From IMG/VR virus record IMGVR_UViG_3300046675_000069, positions 1 through 43,436 of that record: DNA of 43,436 nt, one strand, 5' to 3'. A program made the translations under genes and the position numbers. Origin of the DNA: a virus. Shown here one piece after another: positions 39,420-43,436 of the stretch (its first letter is position 1; the number at the start of each line of letters is the position of its first letter). The notes beneath the pieces were generated by a model. That model did not search any database. It had not been told where the DNA came from and saw only the letters and a list, made by a program, of their open reading frames with translations.

Positions 39420-40073
39420 ATGTCCGGTCTCCCCTGGGGCAAATTCTTTTGGAAGGACTGGCTCACCGACCCGGCTTTGTCGGTGTGCTCGCTCGCCGCT
39501 CAGGGCCTCTGGATGCGCATGCTCTGCATCATGTCGATGTCGGAACCGCCGGGCCATCTGATCCTGCCGCCGACGCGCCGCGCGATGAGTGAGGCAAAGC
39601 ATGTAGCCGGCATGTGTCACGCAGATGCAAGGCAAGTGCGCCCTCTCCTGGATGAGCTTGAAACGCGGAAGGTCTTTAGCCGCGACAACGCCGGAACGAT
39701 CGTCTCGCGCCGGATGATCAGAGAGGCTGAACTTTCGACCAAAGGCCGCTCGAATGCGACGAAAAGATGGAACAAACCCAATGGCCACCCCAATGGCCAC
39801 CCCAATGGGGACCCCAATGGGGATGGCTATGGCCCCGACACGCTGACCCCAATGGCCGACCCAATGCTTAGAACAGATACAGATAAAGACTCCCCCCCTA
39901 AGCGCCCCCGCAAATCCCGTCGCTCGACGCATGCCGCCCCCGACTTCCGGAGCGGGTTCGGCTCGAGTGCCGACGCTGACATGCAGGAGACCCTCGACCA
40001 TGCCACCGCAACAGACCCACGTCCGCACCGTGCGACAGTGGTGCCAATCGCTCGGCATCTTGAGCGCCGTTAG
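39420..40073 (+). CDS. Replication initiator/replisome-organizer-like protein
   Basis: This 217-residue protein looks like a phage replication protein with an N-terminal winged helix: LPWGKFFWKDWLTDPALSVC, then SLAAQGLWMRMLCIMSMSEP, and later LLDELETRKVFSRDNAGTIV and SRRMIREAELSTKGRSNATK. This pattern is common in DnaT/replisome-organizer-type proteins at this operon position. It is followed by a repeat segment NGHPNGHPNGDPNGD, encoded by 12-base direct repeats that may be origin iterons. The C-terminal part is basic and disordered. ATG at 39420 follows the previous stop by one base. Confidence 0.65.
   Translation: MSGLPWGKFFWKDWLTDPALSVCSLAAQGLWMRMLCIMSMSEPPGHLILPPTRRAMSEAKHVAGMCHADARQVRPLLDELETRKVFSRDNAGTIVSRRMIREAELSTKGRSNATKRWNKPNGHPNGHPNGDPNGDGYGPDTLTPMADPMLRTDTDKDSPPKRPRKSRRSTHAAPDFRSGFGSSADADMQETLDHATATDPRPHRATVVPIARHLERR
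39777..39824 (+). repeat. Four tandem 12-base repeats in replication gene (iteron-like)
   Basis: Units CCCAATGGCCAC, CCCAATGGCCAC, CCCAATGGGGAC and CCCAATGGGGAT are head to tail, with a fifth related unit CCCAATGGCCGA at 39848-39859. An A/T-richer stretch (39861-39890) follows. Iterons inside the initiator gene next to AT-rich DNA recall the lambda O-type origin. Confidence 0.6.
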
Positions 40074-40512
40074 CATCTCGCGCGCCGAGGCCGAGATGAA
40101 GCTCGCCGCTTACGTGCCGCTGTTGCTCGACCGCTATCCCGTCGCCGCGTTCACGCCCGCGTCGCTCGAGTACGTCGCCGGCCGCGCGATCAAGGGCTTC
40201 CCGACCTACGCCGAACTGACCGGCTGGCTGTCCGAATGGTGGCGCGACAATCGCCCCGCGCCGCTCGCGCTGCCCGCGCCCGAGCCGGCGCCGCTGCTGA
40301 CGCGCGATCCGCCGCCGCCTGAGATGGTCGAGCATGTCCGCCGCGTCGCCGCCGAGACGATCGCCGCGCTGCGCGCCTCGGCGATCGCGCGCGACACGAT
40401 CGGCCGATCGCTCGACGCCGGCCGGCTCGAGCCGCGTCCGCGCTACCTCACGCCGGAACAACTCGACCAGCACAACCCGCTTCCGAACGGTCGCAAGCGG
40501 GTGGCGTCGTGA
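40000..40512 (+). CDS. Hypothetical protein, probable replication-associated
   Basis: This 170-residue protein starts at ATG 40000, preceded by AGGAG about ten bases upstream, and overlaps the initiator gene by 74 bases. It contains VRTVRQWCQSLGILSAVSIS, EAEMKLAAYVPLLLDRYPVA, and AIKGFPTYAELTGWLSEWWR. The remainder is Pro/Ala-rich with helix VEHVRRVAAETIAALRASAI. The position after a replisome-organizer gene would suit a helicase loader partner, but no AAA motifs (no Walker A) are present. I do not recognise a family. Confidence 0.6.
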   Translation: MPPQQTHVRTVRQWCQSLGILSAVSISRAEAEMKLAAYVPLLLDRYPVAAFTPASLEYVAGRAIKGFPTYAELTGWLSEWWRDNRPAPLALPAPEPAPLLTRDPPPPEMVEHVRRVAAETIAALRASAIARDTIGRSLDAGRLEPRPRYLTPEQLDQHNPLPNGRKRVAS

Positions 40513-40874
40513 GCGCGTTACCGCCGCGTCTGCGGGTGATGCTGTCGAAGCCGGTGACGTATCGCGGAAAAGTCTATGACCGCGTCAACCTACGCGAGCC
40601 GACCGCCGCCCAGATGGAAATGGCCGAACGGGAACTGGACTTCGCCGATGGCTCGGTAACCGTGCTGAATATGCGCCGCTACCAGATCGCGTTCATCGCG
40701 GTGGTGGCCCGCGTGCCTCGTCCGGTCGTGATGGCAATGCGGGCGCGCGATTTTCAACGCGCCACCGACTATCTGGCCGCGTTCATGTTCCCGCCTGATG
40801 AGCCAAAGGCGATCACGCCGCCGCGCCGGCGCCGACGCAAGCCGCCGAAGTTGCGGCTGGTGACAGCGCCATGA
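40509..40874 (+). CDS. Second tail-assembly-chaperone-like protein (TAC homologue) outside the tail operon
   Basis: This 121-residue protein clearly resembles the tail assembly chaperone at 19901. Residues 28-47 (LREPTAAQMEMAERELDFAD) match its LEEPTALQMQRAEFEIAEA, and 56-75 (MRRYQIAFIAVVARVPRPVV) match LRRYQIKLVAEVAGVPREVV. The N-terminal PVTYRGKVYDRV block is also TAC-like. The C-terminus replaces the frameshift extension with a basic tail PPRRRRRKPPKLRL. No slippery heptamer was seen. It overlaps both flanking genes by four bases within the replication/regulatory operon, far from the tail genes. Function here is unknown. Confidence 0.75.
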   Translation: MSALPPRLRVMLSKPVTYRGKVYDRVNLREPTAAQMEMAERELDFADGSVTVLNMRRYQIAFIAVVARVPRPVVMAMRARDFQRATDYLAAFMFPPDEPKAITPPRRRRRKPPKLRLVTAP

Positions 40875-41173
40875 GCGATAAGATCGTTCGCATGCGGAAA
40901 CGCCAGGGCTTCGCGGTGACGGGCGACGCTGCTGAACAATCCCGCAAGAGCGCCGGGCACCGCCGCACGCGAGACGTGAAGCAACCGCGACCGGAGGGCG
41001 CGCCTTGGACCGCCGCGGAACTCGCCGCCGCGTTTCGTGTGCCGCGCAAGATCGTCGCCGCGTGGGTCCTGAAAGGTCAGATCGAAGCCATCCGCATTGG
41101 CACGTCGTTTCGGATTCCCGACCGTGTCGCGCGCCGTTTGCTGGACGGCACCGACAAGGCGCCGCCGTCATAG
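40871..41173 (+). CDS. Excisionase/MerR-like HTH protein
   Basis: This 100-residue protein has a basic N-terminus (VRMRKRQGF) and a helix-turn-helix of the excisionase type in its second half: WTAAELAAAFRVPRKIVAAW, VLKGQIEAIRIGTSFRIP and DRVARRLLDG. The G-x-I-x-A-I-R-I-G wing is the typical DNA-binding excisionase signature. It could be an excisionase, a late regulator or a DNA-binding partner of the TAC-like protein whose gene it overlaps by four bases. This is the second such HTH protein here besides 34348-34587. Confidence 0.7.
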   Translation: MSDKIVRMRKRQGFAVTGDAAEQSRKSAGHRRTRDVKQPRPEGAPWTAAELAAAFRVPRKIVAAWVLKGQIEAIRIGTSFRIPDRVARRLLDGTDKAPPS

Positions 41174-41204
41174 TTCCTGAACCCCAACGGAAGGAAACGC
41201 GCCG

Positions 41205-41378
41205 ATGCAACGTAATCCGTTCCAGTATCCGCGCCGCGCCGCGCCGCCGCTCGCGATCCCGACGCCGCCCAAGGTGGCGCGGCTGGTGCGGCCAGGACTG
41301 CCGCCTGCCGCCGTGCGCAGACCGTGCGGGCTGTGCAACCGCGTCCGCTCCTGGGTCGGCCTGGGGCCTCGGCAATGA
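41205..41378 (+). CDS. Small Pro/Arg-rich protein with CxxC
   Basis: This 57-residue protein begins QRNPFQYPRRAAPPLAIPTP and contains one CGLC pair near the C-terminus followed by NRVRSWVGLG. The strong GGAAGGAA ribosome-binding site about ten bases upstream and overlap of its stop with the next ATG support it as a real gene. No family is recognised; basic and proline-rich, perhaps nucleic-acid binding. Confidence 0.5.
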   Translation: MQRNPFQYPRRAAPPLAIPTPPKVARLVRPGLPPAAVRRPCGLCNRVRSWVGLGPRQ

Positions 41379-41587
41379 CGCCGCGGGCCGCCGCCCCGCC
41401 GTCCCTGACCGATGCGCGCTGCGCCTGCGGTTCCGCCGCCATCGTCGCGATCCTGGTCGGCCGCGAGCCGCTGCGCCTCGGCGCGGTGGACATCCGCACG
41501 CGCCGCGACCGCCTGCTTCGGCGCGGCACGCCGGATCGTTTCTGGTGCCGCGCGTGCTGGCCGATCGCGCAGAGTCACGCCGCATGA
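41375..41587 (+). CDS. Small zinc-binding-like protein
   Basis: This 70-residue protein has CAC (residues ~17-19) and CRAC (~60-63), which together could hold a zinc ion, separated by a strand region AIVAILVGREPLRLGAVDI. It is probably a small zinc ribbon-like protein. It overlaps both neighbours by four bases in the tightly packed rightward operon. No family assignment. Confidence 0.5.
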   Translation: MTPRAAAPPSLTDARCACGSAAIVAILVGREPLRLGAVDIRTRRDRLLRRGTPDRFWCRACWPIAQSHAA

Positions 41588-41763
41588 CCCACCTCGCCGC
41601 CGCGCAACCCGTCCGCCTGACGCTCGAACAGCGCGCCGAACAACCCGAGATCGGCGACCTGATCGGGCTGGTGATCCACTGCGACGCCGGCGTCGTCGAG
41701 GTCCACTGGCCGCGCTTCCGATCGTGGCACCGCGTCGATCAGCTCGAGGCCGTCGAACGATGA
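41584..41763 (+). CDS. Small hypothetical protein
   Basis: This 59-residue protein contains RLTLEQRAEQPEIGDLIGLV followed by IHCDAGVVEVHWPRFRSWHR and ends VDQLEAVER. The G-D-L-x-G-x-V and V-E-V-x-W-x-x-x-x-x-x-x-H-x-x-D-x-L-E pattern suggests a small SH3-like beta-barrel of the type that measures DNA or RNA contacts in phage proteins, but no family is certain. Four-base overlaps on both sides. Confidence 0.55.
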   Translation: MTHLAAAQPVRLTLEQRAEQPEIGDLIGLVIHCDAGVVEVHWPRFRSWHRVDQLEAVER

Positions 41764-42284
41764 CCGGCAACGCGCCCACCGCCGCCCGGCTCAGTCACGC
41801 CGAGGCGATCGACGCGCCGCGCATCGACGCCACCGCCTTTCGCCAGGGCTGGCGCGTCCGCACGCGCCTCGACGCCTTGCTCGCCGATGGCCGCATCGAC
41901 GCGACCGCCTGGCAGTCCGCGACGGAATACCGCGACGGCTGGAGTCGCGTGCATGCGATCGGCGGCCGGTCCTGGGGCACGCGCGGCGCCGGCGCCGATC
42001 CCCATGCGCGCCTCCTCGCCGTCGCCGCGACCATGGAGCGCCTGCTTCGCGTCCAGGCCACGCTCGGCCCCGACCACGCCGGGCTGATCTACGCCTGCGT
42101 CGTCGAGGATCGCTCCTGGGCCTCGATCGCCTCGCGCCTGCATGTCAGGCGAGCCGAGACCGCACGCGATCGCACCGTCCTCGCGCTCCGCGCGCTGGCC
42201 TGGGCGTGGTCCAGAGGCCCGGCGGTGGGTTCCGCCGTGTTCGCCTACGCGCCGAAGGCTCGGCGCCGTCCAGGGTGCCTCTGA
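41760..42284 (+). CDS. HTH protein, candidate late-gene regulator
   Basis: This 174-residue protein is helical. Residues ~20-75 are TAFRQGWRVRTRLDALLADG and IDATAWQSATEYRDGWSRVH. Near residues 115-150, YACVVEDRSWASIASRLHVR followed by RAETARDRTVLALRALAWAW looks like a sigma-70 region-4-type or ArpU-like helix-turn-helix. Proteins with this layout are commonly encoded just before the HNH/terminase genes and may switch on late transcription. The reading frame beyond its TGA continues open into a repeat region (42304-42410). Start overlaps the previous stop by four bases. Confidence 0.6.
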   Translation: MTGNAPTAARLSHAEAIDAPRIDATAFRQGWRVRTRLDALLADGRIDATAWQSATEYRDGWSRVHAIGGRSWGTRGAGADPHARLLAVAATMERLLRVQATLGPDHAGLIYACVVEDRSWASIASRLHVRRAETARDRTVLALRALAWAWSRGPAVGSAVFAYAPKARRRPGCL

Positions 42285-42534
42285 GGGCTGGGACGGGGGT
42301 TCTGGGAAATTGGGAACCGTTTCCGGGAAATTGGGAATCACCGCCCCGACAAACCCGACACTAACGCGGACAAACCGGACACTAACCCGGACACTAACGC
42401 GGACAAACGGCCTGATCCGCCGGTTTTCGCCGCGTGCAACCGCTAACAATGTTGCGCCCTTCCGCGATCGGTGGTAGCGAAACCGCCATCCTCGCAGCCG
42501 TTGCGTGTCGCACGCGGCCCGACGATCCCCGCAC
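42285..42534. other. 250-base gap with direct repeats, possible late promoter or origin
   Basis: No firm gene is present. The left half has two repeat sets (42304-42337 and 42354-42410), given separately. The rest (42411-42534) has no clear promoter that I can define. Because the HNH and packaging genes follow, a late promoter is expected here. Confidence 0.4.
42304..42410 (+). repeat. Two sets of direct repeats after HTH gene
   Basis: GGGAAATTGGGAA occurs at 42304-42316 and 42325-42337 (21-base period). A second set follows: GACACTAAC units starting near 42357, 42378 and 42390, alternating with GCGGACAAA at 42366 and 42399. In the frame of the preceding gene they read as ...REIGN and DTNADKPDTNPDTNADK, so they may be remnants of a coding tail, or DNA-binding sites. 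Confidence 0.6.
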
Positions 42535-42864
42535 ATGCCAGAAACACACCTCGCCCGCGGCGCCGTCGTGCGCTGCGATTCCCGTACCTGGATCGTCTGG
42601 ACCTACCCCGCGGGGGCGCACGGCGCCGATCCGATCGCGCTCCCGCTCGAGCCGCAAACCGGGCCGCGCCACCGCTCGCATGTCCGCCTCGACTTCGCCG
42701 GCCGCGCCTCGATCGTCCGCCTGCTGCGCCCGACCACGATCCCGCGTTCGCGCTGCGAACGGCTCGGCCAGTGCGGCCCCGACATCGTCGCCTCGATCGC
42801 CGTCTCGATGCGCCGCGCCCTCGAGGCCGACGCAGCCGAACGCCGGGCCATGCCGAGGATCTGA
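42535..42864 (+). CDS. PemK/MazF-like fold protein (tentative)
   Basis: This 109-residue protein starts HLARGAVVRCDSRTWIVWTY, then IALPLEPQTGPRHRSHVRLD, and IVRLLRPTTIPRSRCERLGQ, ending in a helix IVASIAVSMRRALEADA. The R-G-x-V-V start, a central strand with polar loops, the I-R-x-x-R-L-G turn and a C-terminal helix recall the PemK/MazF-type barrel used by mRNA interferases. No antitoxin is adjacent, so it may be a housekeeping phage variant of that fold rather than a toxin. The ATG was preferred to a longer reading inside the repeat gap. Confidence 0.45.
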   Translation: MPETHLARGAVVRCDSRTWIVWTYPAGAHGADPIALPLEPQTGPRHRSHVRLDFAGRASIVRLLRPTTIPRSRCERLGQCGPDIVASIAVSMRRALEADAAERRAMPRI

Positions 42865-43187
42865 TGCCGTTACGCTCGCCGCTCTATCATCCGCCCGGCT
42901 ATCAGACCGAAACCGATCGCCGCCGCGCGTACGATCAGACCAAGGCGCGCCACTACACGAAACGCCGCTGGCACCATCTGCGCACCGCCTACCTCGCGAC
43001 GCATCCGATCTGCGAATGCGGGTGTGGCTGGCCGGCGACCGTCGTCGATCACAAGCAGCCACACAACGGGGACGACGCGCTGCTGTATGCCTGGGACAAC
43101 CTCCAGGCGATGACCAAGCCGTGCCACGATCGCAAGACCGCGACGCGCGATGGCGGGTTTGGGAACCCGATCGCGAGGCAACGATGA
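42864..43187 (+). CDS. HNH endonuclease
   Basis: This 107-residue protein has the HNH nuclease pattern: YTKRRWHHLRTAYLATHPIC, a CECGC metal-knuckle (Cys50-54), the catalytic VVDHKQPHNG (Asp62, His63), the Asn of WDNLQAM (Asn79) and CHDRKT (Cys87, His88). Phage HNH proteins next to terminase genes support cutting of packaged DNA. In circular order it lies just before the ParB and terminase genes. The ATG overlaps the previous stop by one base. Confidence 0.9.
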   Translation: MPLRSPLYHPPGYQTETDRRRAYDQTKARHYTKRRWHHLRTAYLATHPICECGCGWPATVVDHKQPHNGDDALLYAWDNLQAMTKPCHDRKTATRDGGFGNPIARQR

Positions 43188-43435
43188 TCGACCCGCCCTG
43201 GTCCCGTCCCGCCGTGCCCGTGCTGCGCCTCCCGTCGAAGGCGGAGTGGTTGACGGTGCCGCGCCTTCGCGGTGGGTCGTCGCCCGACTTCCTCGCCGAC
43301 ATGATCGACTTCGTGCGCAACGGGCCTGGGATGCGCCCGCTCGTGCTCCCTCGCCTTCGCGGGATGATGCCGGTCGCGACCTCGCCGATCGACCCCCATA
43401 CGGTGTCCGAAACCGGGGCCGATCGTGATCACTGA
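43184..43435 (+). CDS. Hypothetical protein between HNH and ParB genes
   Basis: This 83-residue protein ends one base before the end of the window, so it is complete. It contains LRLPSKAEWLTVPRLRGGSS and DFLADMIDFVRNGPGMRPLV, followed by LPRLRGMMPVATSP. A repeated PRLRG element is visible at two places. No family recognised. The ATG overlaps the HNH stop by four bases, so it belongs to the packaging-linked group. Confidence 0.55.
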   Translation: MIDPPWSRPAVPVLRLPSKAEWLTVPRLRGGSSPDFLADMIDFVRNGPGMRPLVLPRLRGMMPVATSPIDPHTVSETGADRDH

Positions 43436-43436
43436 C

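Noticed and set aside
42304-42410. CRISPR-like array
   Set aside because: Units are too short, spacing is 0-21 bases without unique spacers, and no cas gene is present.
1-43436. Mu-type transposase or transposable-phage ends
   Set aside because: Although the tail is Mu-like, no transposase (MuA/MuB-type) gene is visible and a tyrosine integrase is present.

Overview
This 43.4 kb, GC-rich window looks like the complete or near-complete genome of a temperate myovirus. The head genes are HK97-type and the contractile tail genes are Mu-type, but the phage integrates with a tyrosine recombinase rather than a Mu transposase. The host is probably an alphaproteobacterium. That inference rests on base composition, a DUF3309-like membrane protein and small proteins of kinds common in alphaproteobacterial phages; nothing in the window names the host. 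The right-hand end (HNH nuclease) leads naturally into the left-hand end (ParB, glycosyltransferase, terminase). The integrase and its putative attP lie inside the window with phage genes on both sides. The sequence therefore appears to be in the excised or virion order, opened just upstream of the ParB gene, and not an integrated prophage with host flanks.

Layout. 30-9997 (+): ParB-like protein, TAGT-type glycosyltransferase, small and large terminase, portal, prohead protease, capsid, head-tail connectors, a tiny DUF3309-like membrane protein and a gp10-like protein. 9998-17821 (+): tail terminator followed by an adsorption block of a collagen-like protein and two fibres sharing one N-terminal anchor, the second a 1583-residue beta-helix tailspike. 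17844-29745 (+): Mu-type tail and baseplate (DUF2635, sheath, tube, assembly chaperone with a -1 frameshift, tape measure carrying an M15 peptidase domain, split gp43/N, gp44 to gp48 equivalents), a glycine-rich fibre and small end-of-operon genes. 29819-31766 (-): integrase and two small genes. 31767-32200: a regulatory and putative attP region. 32201-36490 (-): a tightly overlapping early operon headed by Gp157 and a RecT/Bet recombinase. 36742-37566: divergent repressor and Cro-like genes. 37318-43435 (+): VRR-NUC nuclease, a second ParB protein, replication initiator, an unexpected second tail-assembly-chaperone homologue, HTH proteins, a PemK-like protein and the HNH nuclease.

How it may work together. 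One palindrome family, TTGCA-N5-TGCAA, occurs in front of the Cro-like gene, in front of the leftward operon, and twice in the integrase/attP region. This suggests a single repressor coordinates the lysogeny decision, recombination genes and integrase. The leftward operon would supply RecT-type annealing and the rightward operon replication and regulation, followed by packaging, head and tail genes. No separate endolysin, DNA polymerase, helicase, primase or methyltransferase is recognisable.

Items most worth attention are the orphan TAGT glycosyltransferase without a visible TET/JBP oxygenase, the misplaced second tail-assembly chaperone homologue (40509-40874), the dispersed operator family, and in-gene iterons in the replication initiator.
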